In this document: one piece after another, positions 8,099-18,071 of the stretch
Numbering within the stretch: the first letter of the stretch is position 1
How the letters are laid out: each line of letters opens with the position of its first letter
Assembly: GCF_000016505.1 (NCBI RefSeq)
Contig: NC_009706.1
Location: forward strand, 2,790,001-2,854,000
Length of the DNA stretch: 64,000 nt
DNA from: Clostridium kluyveri DSM 555
GTDB lineage: Bacteria; Bacillota; Clostridia; Clostridiales; Clostridiaceae
Reading direction: 5' to 3'
Notes under the pieces: model-generated
Database searches by the model: none
Told to the model about the DNA's origin: nothing
The model's input: the letters and a program-made list of their open reading frames with translations, nothing else
Translations under genes and position numbers: made by a program

Positions 8099-9721
8099 CT
8101 ATTTTTTTACAACAACAGGCTTTATGACATTTTTAACTTTTATATAATAAGTTTGTCCTTTATCTAATTTTTCTTTAGGGGTAAGAACAGCCTTATTGTC
8201 CTTTAAAATGTCTATATCAAAATCTATTCTCTTACCTGTGTTACTGTTTATAATCTCCATGGTTATATTATTACTTAAATCAAAATTTATTTCTTTGTTA
8301 AAAGTCACGGTAAATGACTTATCCTCTGGTACCTTATTTAAAGTATCCAATAACTTATAATTAGAATAGAAAAATTTATATATGTTATTAAAGTAATCAT
8401 TTGGAACATTTGTCCAACCATTTTTAGTTCCTATATAAACTTTAGATTTTGATACATGTTCTATTATATATTTAAAAGTTGTCCAATATTCTTCACTTTT
8501 AGCCATATTTAAATCTATATTAAATTCTCTTTCATTTAATGTAATCTTTAAAAATCCAGTCTTGTCTGTACTATTTCTACATTTTCCTGATAATAATTGC
8601 GCTACTTTTAAAGCATCTAAATCACCTGTATCTAGGTCAGGTTTCACTCCTACTTTTTGTATTATATTGCCAAGAGGGGAATAAAATTCTTCTGTAGTCA
8701 ATTTTAACGCACTTCCATTGGAAAGCCCAAATATTTGTTGTGCTACTCCTTTCCCATAGGTAACATTACCTATAAAAAATGCTTTTTTATAATCCTTAAC
8801 TGCAGCAGCCAATATCTCAGAGGCGCTAGCCGTATTTCCATTAGTCAAAAATATAACTGGTTTATCTATTACAATTTTATGTCCCCCTGTTAAATATCCC
8901 ATTTTGTTCTTATGCTTGTCCTCAACTATTAGAGCCAAATTATTTCCTATAAAATTCCCTGCTATATCTACCGCAGAATACATATATCCTCCTCCATTAT
9001 CCCTTAGATCTATTATATAGCTTTCTGGACTTTTTAGACTAAGTTCTTCTAATATCTCATCTAATTTTTGAGAGGTATTTTCTCCAAAAGATGATATGTA
9101 AATATATGCTGTACTATTATCCAACATAATACCCTCTACTGTGGATAACTGCAGTTCTGCCCTTTGTACATTAAAATTTAATATTTCATTTTCTCTCTGC
9201 ACTACAAGATTTACTTTAGTACCTTCTTCACCACGTATGCATTTTCCTATTTCATCTATACTCAAATCACTAATTGAATTTGAATCCACAGAAGTTATAA
9301 TGTCCCCTTCTTTTAATCCTGCAGCTTCTGCAGGAGAGCCCTTAATCACAGAAACTATCTGAGCCCCTGTAGAAACTTTACTCATTTCTATGCCTATTCC
9401 ACACACTTTGTTATCTATCTCATTTAGAAAATCTTCTTCTTCCTCCGCTGAAAAATATTGACTATAAGGATCACCCAATCCCGTTAATATTTCATCTATG
9501 GTAGATTTGTTTAATACACTGTCAGATACATCTTTAATATAATTATTTTTAATTATATTCCTGATTTCGTTTAAGGTCTGGAAATCTTCACCATGTACTT
9601 TAGCTGTAGAACCAAATATAAAAAATATTAATGAAAATATTATAAAAATATTTCTAATATTAAAATTTAGTTTTAATTTTTCAGCTGAACTTGTGGCCCC
9701 AAATTTAGATTTGATTTTCAT
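8099..9721 (-). CDS. S41 carboxy-terminal processing protease with PDZ and C-terminal Ig-like domain
   Basis: A secreted or membrane-anchored serine protease of 540 residues. An N-terminal hydrophobic helix spans 25-40. A PDZ domain follows (about 105-185), then the S41 core with the dyad Ser299 (in NTASASEI) and Lys324 (in TYGKG). The last ~90 residues (about 455-540) look like an SbsA Ig-like (Big_5) module: the pattern SFTVTFNKEI...LTPKEKL...YYIKV is visible. AGGAGG precedes the ATG. A peptidoglycan-binding domain, common at this end in clostridial CtpA proteins, is absent. Confidence 0.9.
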   Translation of the reverse strand: MKIKSKFGATSSAEKLKLNFNIRNIFIIFSLIFFIFGSTAKVHGEDFQTLNEIRNIIKNNYIKDVSDSVLNKSTIDEILTGLGDPYSQYFSAEEEEDFLNEIDNKVCGIGIEMSKVSTGAQIVSVIKGSPAEAAGLKEGDIITSVDSNSISDLSIDEIGKCIRGEEGTKVNLVVQRENEILNFNVQRAELQLSTVEGIMLDNSTAYIYISSFGENTSQKLDEILEELSLKSPESYIIDLRDNGGGYMYSAVDIAGNFIGNNLALIVEDKHKNKMGYLTGGHKIVIDKPVIFLTNGNTASASEILAAAVKDYKKAFFIGNVTYGKGVAQQIFGLSNGSALKLTTEEFYSPLGNIIQKVGVKPDLDTGDLDALKVAQLLSGKCRNSTDKTGFLKITLNEREFNIDLNMAKSEEYWTTFKYIIEHVSKSKVYIGTKNGWTNVPNDYFNNIYKFFYSNYKLLDTLNKVPEDKSFTVTFNKEINFDLSNNITMEIINSNTGKRIDFDIDILKDNKAVLTPKEKLDKGQTYYIKVKNVIKPVVVKK

Positions 9722-9872
9722 ATATATTCCTCCTAATTTTAAATTAAATTATACACTTCTTTAAAAAAGATATATACTATTTTTCAGAAATACTATATAA
9801 AAAAGGATATACATTCAATATAAAGTTTATAATATTGAGCTGCACATCCTTTCTTTCAGGCATTTCCAAATG

Positions 9873-9903
9873 AAGTGATTCCCAAATTCAATGGAAATTG
9901 TTA
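9873..9903 (+). repeat. Possible scrap of the dispersed element (first ~30 nt)
   Basis: GAAGTGATTCCCAAATTCA followed by TGGAA matches the first 26 nt of the dispersed element with a few changes, then runs into the 3' end of the neighbouring gene. Too short to be sure. Confidence 0.35.
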
Positions 9904-9904
9904 A

Positions 9905-12025
9905 CTATTTCTTTTTATTATTGTTGATCTTTACAATTTCATTATAGTCTATAGAATTAGTTTTGGTAACTTCGGGTAAATTTATTTCTACACTTTTGTT
10001 TCTATTATAACTTTCCACACTAAAGTTAAATCCTAAATCCAAAGCACTTTTTATATTGTCTACTGTTATTTTTTCTCCCTTTTCACTTACGCTATTCATA
10101 ACTGATATAATTTTACCAATGCTCGTATTTAAATCTACAGTACCATTTTCCCCTACAATATATCCATCACATATATTATAAGTTATGTCCACCCCATTAT
10201 CTCCAATTATATTTACATTTTTTACTGCATCCATAAAATTTTTCATATTGCTTAGAGCTGTTTCCGGGTGTGAGCTCATAATAGCAAAGATATTCTCCAA
10301 CTGTTTTTTTTGTAAATCTTTATTTCCATCCTTAGAAAGGTCTATAAATGTAATTAATAATTGTTTTACAAAACTTATAAAATCTTTATCCTGAATAAAA
10401 TTTTTTTGGGTATAGTCCAATATTGATTTAAAAGTAACATCTGTAAGTTTTAAATTATAAGTTTTAGCATACTTTGGTCCTTCTTCAGTATCCATTCTCA
10501 TTAACCCTTTATAGGTTATAAAATCAAATCCTGAATTCCAACCTTCTGAATATTTTTTTAAAAAGCTTTCAAATTGAGGCTGGAAATTGTCTTCAAAATT
10601 CGCCATATCTCTAAAATCCGAACTGCTATTGTCACCATTACTTATTATAGCTAAAGGATCCATAATTATATATTGTTTTTCTTGAACTTCTTTTGGAAGG
10701 TAAGGTCTTAATATATCCGGTATCTTCACAACTTCCCTAATCCCTGTATTATCTATAACCAGCCAACCCGTAGTCTGTATATTCATACCTGCAACTTGTA
10801 TTGTAACATCTTTTTGCATACTTCCTAAAGCTTTCTCTTCATGGTCACTAATCTTAGCACTTAAGTCTATTTTAGAATTATTTATAAGTGAAATTATATA
10901 TTTACTTTCTTCCTGAACTGTTTTAGTTGATTCATCTAGCTGGTTATAATCTGAATGTTCAATACCCTTTCCTATAGAATTTACTTCTCCTTCATTCATA
11001 GAAGTATTTACTATACTATCATTTATAATTTCATTTTTAGATATGAGCAATATACTTTCCAGAGTGGAGTCACTTATAACCCCTTGTCCACCTAAGACAT
11101 TTATTTTTCTTATTAAATCCAGTTTATTTCTCAGGTAATCTTGAATTCTGCTATCATACCTATCTTTTATCAATATGATAGGAGATGAAGTTAAAGCTGC
11201 CATGGCAGAACCTAATAATCCGTCTGATAAATCATCTTCATTTGCCAGATAAACTGTATCGTAATTTATATCATTTTGAAACTTTTCAAGTACATTTACA
11301 CTTATCTCATATTCATCTTTTCCTAAAATTCTATCTACATTATTAAATTTATTGATAATATCATCACTTATTAAATTACTGTCTCCCACTACATAAACTT
11401 TAGGTATATATTTATTAATATTTTCAATGTTTTTTTGGAAATCGCTGTCAATGGTCTTAGGTACTAATATTAGAGGCATTCCCTTAGAAGCCGCAATAGA
11501 GGAAATTGTAATAGAATCTGAATAATTTTTTTCATTTACCATTACTATTCCATTTTCCACGCCCACTATTTCAGCTATTTTAAAGGAAGTATCATATTTA
11601 TCTTTTCCATCTATTCTTGTAATTTCAATTCCCCTATCTATAAATTCATGCTCTATATCAGAGGATATGGAATTTTCTCCTCCTATTAAGAATATCTTTT
11701 TTACCTTCAATCTATAAAGTTCTTTATTTAAATTAATCCACTGCACGGGATTATCCAATTTATCTTTTGAAGTTAATAAAATAGGTGCATTATATTTTTT
11801 AGCAAGAGGCACCGCACACAATGCATCCTGGAAATCTTGTCCACTAACTACCACTGCATAATCTGAACTTTCCTGCCACCCATTTTTGCAGATTAAAACA
11901 GAAGTGTCATATCTGGTAAAACCACCTATACGTTCTGGTGTAATTGCAGCTTCAGCCTGATTTAAAATCCCGAAGTTTAAACATAAAATAGCTAAAAGCA
12001 AACACCCAATCTTTCTTATATTCAC
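9905..12025 (-). CDS. Secreted cell-wall protein with CWB2 (cell wall binding repeat 2) domains
   Basis: A 706-residue exported protein. A signal peptide covers residues 1-26 (cleavage after QAEA). Three CWB2 units fill about 30-330; the first shows the signature ERIGGFTRYDTS and later ones keep the RI.G...Y.. pattern. CWB2 domains anchor S-layer-type proteins to secondary wall polymers in clostridia. Residues ~350-706 are not recognised. The start is a GTG placed 9 nt after GGGGGA. A MarR-type regulator gene lies just upstream on the same strand. Confidence 0.88.
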   Translation of the reverse strand: MNIRKIGCLLLAILCLNFGILNQAEAAITPERIGGFTRYDTSVLICKNGWQESSDYAVVVSGQDFQDALCAVPLAKKYNAPILLTSKDKLDNPVQWINLNKELYRLKVKKIFLIGGENSISSDIEHEFIDRGIEITRIDGKDKYDTSFKIAEIVGVENGIVMVNEKNYSDSITISSIAASKGMPLILVPKTIDSDFQKNIENINKYIPKVYVVGDSNLISDDIINKFNNVDRILGKDEYEISVNVLEKFQNDINYDTVYLANEDDLSDGLLGSAMAALTSSPIILIKDRYDSRIQDYLRNKLDLIRKINVLGGQGVISDSTLESILLISKNEIINDSIVNTSMNEGEVNSIGKGIEHSDYNQLDESTKTVQEESKYIISLINNSKIDLSAKISDHEEKALGSMQKDVTIQVAGMNIQTTGWLVIDNTGIREVVKIPDILRPYLPKEVQEKQYIIMDPLAIISNGDNSSSDFRDMANFEDNFQPQFESFLKKYSEGWNSGFDFITYKGLMRMDTEEGPKYAKTYNLKLTDVTFKSILDYTQKNFIQDKDFISFVKQLLITFIDLSKDGNKDLQKKQLENIFAIMSSHPETALSNMKNFMDAVKNVNIIGDNGVDITYNICDGYIVGENGTVDLNTSIGKIISVMNSVSEKGEKITVDNIKSALDLGFNFSVESYNRNKSVEINLPEVTKTNSIDYNEIVKINNNKKK

Positions 12026-12067
12026 TGAGTATCCCCCTTTATTGTTTTAATAGAGTTCACAGCATCT

Positions 12068-12511
12068 CTAAACAATATCTTTTTCCATTATTTCTTTTAA
12101 AATCCTCAACCCTCTTGAAATTATGTCTATTTCTTCGTCACTGGCAGATTTCAATATCTGTATACAATAGGATAATCCCTTATTGTTTAAATTATCCAGC
12201 AATCTACGTCCTTCTTCTGTTAAATATATTAATATTTTTCTTCTATCATTTATATCTCTCTTTCTATGTACAAAACCCTTTTGGGATAGCTTATCTATAA
12301 TTACAGAGGCTGTACTATTAGGTAATCCTGACTTTTCAGTTATTTCCTTTAAAGTCTTAGGTACATCCTTTTCAACCTCATTTAATATAATAAGAGATGA
12401 TATTCCTAAATTTGAAATATTTTCTCTGTTCATACAAAATAACTTCTTTTTCATAAGTTTTACTATCACTGTAAAATCCGTTATAATTTTATACTCTTTT
12501 TCTCTATCCAT
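12068..12511 (-). CDS. MarR-family transcriptional regulator
   Basis: A 147-residue winged-helix protein. The recognition region SGLPNSTASVIIDKLSQKG and the wing HRKRDINDRRKILIYLTEEG are typical of MarR. It sits 42 nt upstream of the CWB2 protein gene on the same strand and could control it or itself; the ligand is unknown. Confidence 0.9.
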   Translation of the reverse strand: MDREKEYKIITDFTVIVKLMKKKLFCMNRENISNLGISSLIILNEVEKDVPKTLKEITEKSGLPNSTASVIIDKLSQKGFVHRKRDINDRRKILIYLTEEGRRLLDNLNNKGLSYCIQILKSASDEEIDIISRGLRILKEIMEKDIV

Positions 12512-12689
12512 AAGCAGTTCCTTTCAAAGCAAAATCATATGATTAAATATTAGAACTTTATTAACTAAAATTCAATAATTAGTAATTAAGTTCTTTCTAC
12601 AGTATAATAATTATACCATTATTGGCTATCTTCTTCCACATATTTAACAATAAAATTTAAAATTTTGTTTACAATTATTCACTTATAAT

Positions 12690-12729
12690 AAACAATAAGT
12701 CAGGTGAAAGGCCAATAGGCTTATTGTTT
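12690..12729 (-). terminator. Hairpin after the isochorismatase-like gene
   Basis: AAACAATAAG / CTTATTGTTT with an inner GCC / GGC pairing, 16 nt after the stop codon. The T-tract is poor, so termination is probable but not certain. Confidence 0.5.
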
Positions 12730-12745
12730 ACTTAAATTAAATTTA

Positions 12746-13396
12746 TTAAATAATTATGCTGTCTACTATCTCCATACCATTCATCTGCATATTGTATAAG
12801 GATATGATCTTCATTAGCTCTCCGTCATGACTCTCTAAATCATAGGTCTCCACAGAATTTGCAGGAATTATTATTCTTTTATCCATATTTTTCTCATTAA
12901 AATAAGTTTTTAATGTAATTACAAAATTTATCACACAAATATCTGACTCACAGCCCACTACTATATAATTTTCAATGGTACTTTCATTTTCACTCAACCA
13001 ATTCTTAAATAGAGGCGCATGAAAACCATTAGTACTATTTTTGGGTATCATGGCTATGTTGTTATAATCTTTTAAATTCTCCTTTAATTCTGGTATAAGT
13101 TCGCATTCTGTTGTTCCCTTTCTACAGTGAATTCCGTGAGTTTTATATTCTACCGAATCCTCTCCATGTTCATCTAAAAAAAATACTTTTTTATATCCTA
13201 AAGTGTTATTATTTAAATCAGCTATATTTTTTATTATGTTTTTAATTCTAGGTGAAGCTAAAAGTCCTTCATGTACAAAACCATTAACCATATCTACTAT
13301 CACTAATGCAGTATTTTCCTTTTTAAGATCTTTTAAATCTAAATTTTTCCCTTTAACTTCTTTTTCCATTTCCAATATTTTTTTAACATCTAACAT
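12746..13396 (-). CDS. Isochorismatase-family cysteine hydrolase (nicotinamidase-like)
   Basis: A 216-residue soluble enzyme. The Asp-Lys-Cys triad of the family can be placed at Asp35 (VDMVNGF), Lys119 (PKNSTNGF) and Cys154 (ESDICV). The family includes nicotinamidase, N-carbamoylsarcosine amidohydrolase and isochorismatase. The layout is closest to nicotinamidase, but the metal-binding DxHxxH motif is not clear, so the substrate is open. It starts 17 nt after the penicillin-binding protein gene on the same strand and may be co-transcribed with it. Confidence 0.82.
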   Translation of the reverse strand: MLDVKKILEMEKEVKGKNLDLKDLKKENTALVIVDMVNGFVHEGLLASPRIKNIIKNIADLNNNTLGYKKVFFLDEHGEDSVEYKTHGIHCRKGTTECELIPELKENLKDYNNIAMIPKNSTNGFHAPLFKNWLSENESTIENYIVVGCESDICVINFVITLKTYFNEKNMDKRIIIPANSVETYDLESHDGELMKIISLYNMQMNGMEIVDSIII

Positions 13397-13413
13397 ATTT
13401 CTATTCCCTCCAT

Positions 13414-15432
13414 TTATTTTTCCTGAAAAACTTCTTTTACTATTGGGACTACATAATGGCTTCCACCTTTATCCTTAGCATTTTCCACCATGGCCACCAC
13501 AAGAAAATCTGGATTGTCTACATCTACTGCAGCAAACCATCCCACTTCCGTACCCGTGTTATCTTGCTGTGAATTTTTTATCTCCGCAGTACCTGTTTTG
13601 CCCGCTAAAGTTACTCCAGATATATATGCTTCATGTCCAGTTCCAGAGGGATTTGAAACTACCTGTATCAAACCCTTCAAAATAATATCTGCCACTTCTT
13701 TTGAATATACATTTTTCTTCCATATATCTACTTTCTCATCACTTCTATATAAAAGATATGGCTTTACAATGCTTCCTTCATTTACAAAAGAATCATAAAT
13801 GGCCATAAGATGTACAGGATTTAGCAATATTTCTCCTTGACCATATCCGCTATCTGCCAATTGTATATTATTCTGTATATTTCCGTCTGATGATAACTGT
13901 GATTTTGACAGACCATATTCAAAAGGCATCTTTTCTCCAAGCCCAAAATTTTTAAGTTCAGTTTCCATAATATCCTTTCCAATATCAAGTGCAGTTTGTG
14001 CAAAATATATATTATCAGAATAGATAAGGGCATTTAAAAGATTACTTGGCTGGCCATAATCCTTAACCCTAGTAACATAATATGATCCCCAGCTGCTGTC
14101 TTTTTGCCATTTAAGCCCTGTAATATTTTTGGATACTTTAGAATCCAATTTTTTACTTTTTAAAGCTATAGCTGCGGTTACAGGTTTAAAAACAGAGCCT
14201 GGCACCACATTGCTTTGAAATCGATTATAAAAAGGTCGCCTGCTGTCCCCATTTAAACTATTCCACATATCTTCAGACATTCCCATTACAAAATCATTAG
14301 GATCAAAAGAAGGAGTGCTTACAAGAGACAGAACTTCACCAGTCTTAGGGTTCATACTCACCGCCATAGCTGCATCATTTTTTAATTTATCATAAAGTAA
14401 ACTCTGAATTTTAGAATCTATGGTAAGTTTAATATCTTTCCCATTATGTACCTCACGTTTAATGAGTACCTTTTTCTTATTATTGTTTTTATCTACAATA
14501 TAAATTTCATAGCCGTTTTGTGCCCTTAAAGTACTTTCATATATCTTTTCCAGGCCAGTTTTCCCTATTACATCTCCTAAATTATAATTTTTATTTGCTT
14601 TTATATCCTCTTCAGTTACAGTCTGTACATATCCTGATAAATGAGCTGCCGCATTTTTCAATGGATATATTCTTGCCTTTTTATCCGTTATGGATATCCC
14701 CGGAATTTCTTTAAGTATATTTAACCTTTCATCATCTGCTGGTATAACTTTTATAGGTACAAACATATAAGACCTTACATAAGAAGCTGATAACTTTTTA
14801 TTTATATCCTCCTCTGAAATTCCTAAAATACCTGCTATGTCTTTTTTAGAAGTTTCTCCGTTTTCTCCAAGGTCTCCTGGAACAATGCCAACTTGTGACA
14901 CATATCCATCTTCTGCTATAATATTGTCATTTCTGTCTTTAATACTACCTCTTTTTCCTTCCACCGTATCTATTCTAACCTTATCCCCCTGACTTAAATC
15001 TGGAAATATGGCTTTGGCACTCCATACTACTTTCCAATCAGTTTTTCCACTGCTGTTTTCTTTCTCTAAAGTTATAGTATTTGCAAAATTTAATTTTCCT
15101 GCAATTGTATCCATATTCACCTTAATCGGAACCAGAGCATTTCCATCTTCATACTTTATATTCTCACTTGTATCAATGCTTACATCTATGTTCTTTACTC
15201 CTATTCCATTATAAATATTACTATATCGATTTATAAAATCCTCATCTTTAATATCATCTTTACTTTCCTTATCTATTTTACTATACATCAGTTTATAATC
15301 ACTTTTTTCCCAGGCTTTTATATATGCATTTATACCCTTCGTTACCATTTTCTCTTTACTATATAATGAAATATTAAACATAACCAATATTATAAATATT
15401 ATAAGTGTTATCCATAAAAATTTACCTTTCAT
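13414..15432 (-). CDS. Class B penicillin-binding protein with MecA_N (NTF2-like) domain
   Basis: A membrane-anchored D,D-transpeptidase of 672 residues that cross-links peptidoglycan outside the membrane. One N-terminal helix (5-24) is followed by an NTF2-like MecA_N domain (about 30-145), the PBP dimerisation domain (about 160-340) and the transpeptidase. Active-site motifs: SVFK with Ser413, SDN at 472-474, KTGTAE starting at Lys612. This architecture is that of MecA / enterococcal PBP5, low-affinity enzymes linked to beta-lactam tolerance. Upstream lies a decayed fragment of the ltaE locus that may supply its promoter region. Confidence 0.92.
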   Translation of the reverse strand: MKGKFLWITLIIFIILVMFNISLYSKEKMVTKGINAYIKAWEKSDYKLMYSKIDKESKDDIKDEDFINRYSNIYNGIGVKNIDVSIDTSENIKYEDGNALVPIKVNMDTIAGKLNFANTITLEKENSSGKTDWKVVWSAKAIFPDLSQGDKVRIDTVEGKRGSIKDRNDNIIAEDGYVSQVGIVPGDLGENGETSKKDIAGILGISEEDINKKLSASYVRSYMFVPIKVIPADDERLNILKEIPGISITDKKARIYPLKNAAAHLSGYVQTVTEEDIKANKNYNLGDVIGKTGLEKIYESTLRAQNGYEIYIVDKNNNKKKVLIKREVHNGKDIKLTIDSKIQSLLYDKLKNDAAMAVSMNPKTGEVLSLVSTPSFDPNDFVMGMSEDMWNSLNGDSRRPFYNRFQSNVVPGSVFKPVTAAIALKSKKLDSKVSKNITGLKWQKDSSWGSYYVTRVKDYGQPSNLLNALIYSDNIYFAQTALDIGKDIMETELKNFGLGEKMPFEYGLSKSQLSSDGNIQNNIQLADSGYGQGEILLNPVHLMAIYDSFVNEGSIVKPYLLYRSDEKVDIWKKNVYSKEVADIILKGLIQVVSNPSGTGHEAYISGVTLAGKTGTAEIKNSQQDNTGTEVGWFAAVDVDNPDFLVVAMVENAKDKGGSHYVVPIVKEVFQEK

Positions 15433-15472
15433 AAAACAATACCTCGCATCAATATTTAAAGTGTCATTTCTT

Positions 15473-15662
15473 CATTTTCTCAAGGATTTATTTTAATTCC
15501 TTTTTTATAAAATTATTCCACCCATAAACTTTCTTCTTTTTCTAGCTCTTTAAATAAAATATTAGGATAAAATAAATTATTTAAATATAATAATACACCA
15601 TAAACCATCATATTATAAATTTTCCGTTGATATATTACTAGTTTAGGTTAAAATTATACAAA
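15473..15662 (-). pseudogene. Decayed, internally deleted copy of the ltaE locus
   Basis: Three blocks in order match pieces of the intact threonine aldolase locus on the same strand: 15473-15515 matches about 18160-18200 (3' coding part), 15514-15562 matches about 18410-18464 (mid coding part), and 15563-15660 matches about 19133-19236 (the region upstream of ltaE). The first junction falls where the intact gene has the short direct repeat ATTCCTCCAC at both deletion ends. Many point changes show it is old. No open frame remains. Confidence 0.8.
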
Positions 15663-15827
15663 AATCACTAAATAAGTGGTTTGTCAAAAAATTATGGATA
15701 AAATAAAAAGGTAGCCCACCACCTCAATTGGTAGAGCCACTTTTTACAAGTTCAACTTTATCAGTTGACTAAACAACTAATATAAACTTCTACTTAAATA
15801 TGAAAATTTATTTAGTTATATTTTCCT
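15663..15827. other. Intergenic region between the ltaE relic and the chemoreceptor gene
   Basis: No gene seen. A GC-richer patch at 15710-15750 (GGTAGCCCACCACC ... GGTAGAGCCAC) stands out from its AT-rich surroundings. It could be a worn end of an insertion sequence or part of a terminator for the chemoreceptor gene; neither is certain. Confidence 0.35.
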
Positions 15828-17834
15828 TTAATTCACTATAAACCTATCAATATCATTTTTAAATTTTAAGGATAATTCATTAAGGTTATTTGCATAGCCA
15901 GTAAATTCACCCATTACTGCAGTTATTTCTTCAGTAGAAGCCGACACCTGTTCTGTGCTTGAAGCTGATTCTTCTGAAACTGTAGATATACTCTGCATTG
16001 TTCCAATTATCCTATCTTTACTTTTATTGGTTTTATTTATTAAACTGTTTATAACATCTATTCTATTCGTTAGTTCCTGTACAGTAGTTATTATGTTATT
16101 AAAAATGTTTTTAGTATCTTCAGCTGCTCTATTTTGTTCATTAACTATATCAGTTGTACCTTGCATTGATTTCACTGCAGTATTTGTTATTAAACTTATA
16201 TTTTCTATCAACACTTTAATTTCTTCAGTAGATTTTGAGGATTGTTCAGCAAGCTTTCTAACCTCATCTGCTACAACTGCAAAACCTCTACCAGATTCCC
16301 CAGCTCTAGCTGCCTCAATAGCCGCATTAAGTGCCAGTAGATTTGTTTGCTCTGCAATACCATTAATTGTTTTGGTTATTATCTCTATTTTTGATATATA
16401 ATTACTCATATCAGTTACTATATCTGATACCTGAAGGGTCGTTTTTCTAACATTATTTGATTTATCCATCAATACTTCTAAAGTGTTGAGACCTTCGCTG
16501 CTGATATCCTTTGCGTTTTTTGAATCTTCTTCTATATTCTGCATCACTTTAACTACATTATATATTTCCGTACCTAAGCTTTCAATTTCACATACTGCAT
16601 TTTCAATGTCCCTACTTTGCGTCACTGCTCCTACCGATACTCCATCTATTGCCGTTGCAACTTCATTAACAGCTTGACTTGTCTGTCCACTGCTTGTTAT
16701 GATTGACTCTGAAGTCCTTTCAATGACAGATGCAGATTCTTTTAATTTATTAACAAGCATGGAAATTTCATCAATCATACCGTTAAATCCATTTGCAAGT
16801 TGCCCAAATTCATCTTTAGATTTATTACTTATTTTTGATGTTAAATCTCCAGATGCAGCCTTTTTAAAGGCATTTCTCAAAACAATTATATTATTGCTTA
16901 TCCATTTACTTAATAAGAGTGCGATAATAATGGAAACTATGCCTGATATAACTCCAAAAATAATTATTGCATTTCTAATTATATCTATATCATTTTTAAG
17001 CTCATCCTGTTGTATTGCCCCAAGTATTTTCCATCCACTTGCTTTGTTTGTTACAAAAACATTATATTTTTTTTGTCCATTATAAATATAATCATTAAAT
17101 CCTTTATCGTTAGCACTTACATTTTTCCAATAACTCATTTTTCTGGCATCATCTTTATTGATTTTGGTTTTATCTGGATGAGTAAGAATAATTCCTTCTT
17201 TATCTACAATAAATACATAGCCTTCTTTACCAAGTTTTATATTAGAAAGCTGTTCAGCTAATTTATCCATATCTATATCCATTGCAATAACTCCAACTAT
17301 TTCTCCGTTGTATTCCACAGTTTTTGCAATAGTTACAATAGACGTATTAGTTGCAGCATCCTTATAAAAGTTAGTTACCACAATATTACCTTTATTTTTC
17401 ACAGCCTCTTTATACCAAGGTCTTACTGTGGGATCATATTCTTTTCCTAATTCCTCATAGGGCCATTCATACATACGTTTAGTGCTGGTACCATAATAAA
17501 TAAATCTATTATCGTCATTATTTTCTTCGAAATCCTTAAGTAAACTATTTAAGAAAGGTTCATTTCCTGGATTTATATGCAGTTCTGTAAGATCCACATT
17601 GACAGATAATATATCTAATTCTTCTTTAAATTTATCAAAGTATTTATCCATACCTCTATTTACCTCTGAAATAGTTTGTTCTGTAGTTACTTGAAATCTC
17701 TTTGCCATTATATTTTGGGCCTTTTGATATGAGATTAAGCCAAGAAGTGTAATTGGTATTACAGTTAAAACTATAAGTATAAGAATAAGCTTCATACCTA
17801 TGGCGGATTTTAAGATGCTCCCTTTATTATCCAT
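15828..17834 (-). CDS. Methyl-accepting chemotaxis protein with dCache sensor
   Basis: A transmembrane chemoreceptor of about 668 residues. Helix 1 (about 13-35) and helix 2 (about 285-308) flank a periplasmic-side dCache domain, followed by HAMP and a cytoplasmic signalling coiled coil whose tip carries [18 protein letters not shown]. The sensor contains VRPWYKEA, then Y-D and D residues in the spacing of amino-acid-binding dCache domains, so an amino acid ligand is plausible but inferred. Start set at the ATG preceded by GAGGAGGG; an upstream TTG would overlap that site. No CheW/CheR-tethering pentapeptide at the C-terminus. Confidence 0.9.
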   Translation of the reverse strand: MDNKGSILKSAIGMKLILILIVLTVIPITLLGLISYQKAQNIMAKRFQVTTEQTISEVNRGMDKYFDKFKEELDILSVNVDLTELHINPGNEPFLNSLLKDFEENNDDNRFIYYGTSTKRMYEWPYEELGKEYDPTVRPWYKEAVKNKGNIVVTNFYKDAATNTSIVTIAKTVEYNGEIVGVIAMDIDMDKLAEQLSNIKLGKEGYVFIVDKEGIILTHPDKTKINKDDARKMSYWKNVSANDKGFNDYIYNGQKKYNVFVTNKASGWKILGAIQQDELKNDIDIIRNAIIIFGVISGIVSIIIALLLSKWISNNIIVLRNAFKKAASGDLTSKISNKSKDEFGQLANGFNGMIDEISMLVNKLKESASVIERTSESIITSSGQTSQAVNEVATAIDGVSVGAVTQSRDIENAVCEIESLGTEIYNVVKVMQNIEEDSKNAKDISSEGLNTLEVLMDKSNNVRKTTLQVSDIVTDMSNYISKIEIITKTINGIAEQTNLLALNAAIEAARAGESGRGFAVVADEVRKLAEQSSKSTEEIKVLIENISLITNTAVKSMQGTTDIVNEQNRAAEDTKNIFNNIITTVQELTNRIDVINSLINKTNKSKDRIIGTMQSISTVSEESASSTEQVSASTEEITAVMGEFTGYANNLNELSLKFKNDIDRFIVN

Positions 17835-18040
17835 ATTTTCCCTCCTCAAAGTAAATTGATATTGTCAAAAATTTTAATATAATTTCTGGCGTAATCAGTT
17901 CTGTATGTAGTTTTACATAAGGTTTTAAATTTAAGATCATCATATCAAAAAAGATATTTACCAAAAGCAACTTTTCATTAAATTTCAGTTAAAAATTCAG
18001 CTTAAAAAATCAAATTTAAACTAACTTTCATAAAAATATT

Positions 18041-18068
18041 AAAAGGCCGTAAAAATTTACAGCCTTTT
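18041..18068. terminator. Terminator between ltaE and the chemoreceptor gene
   Basis: AAAAGGC...GTAAA / TTTAC...GCCTTTT hairpin with A-run on one side and T-run on the other, 4 nt beyond the ltaE stop codon. Works for ltaE (minus strand). Confidence 0.75.
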
Positions 18069-18071
18069 ATA

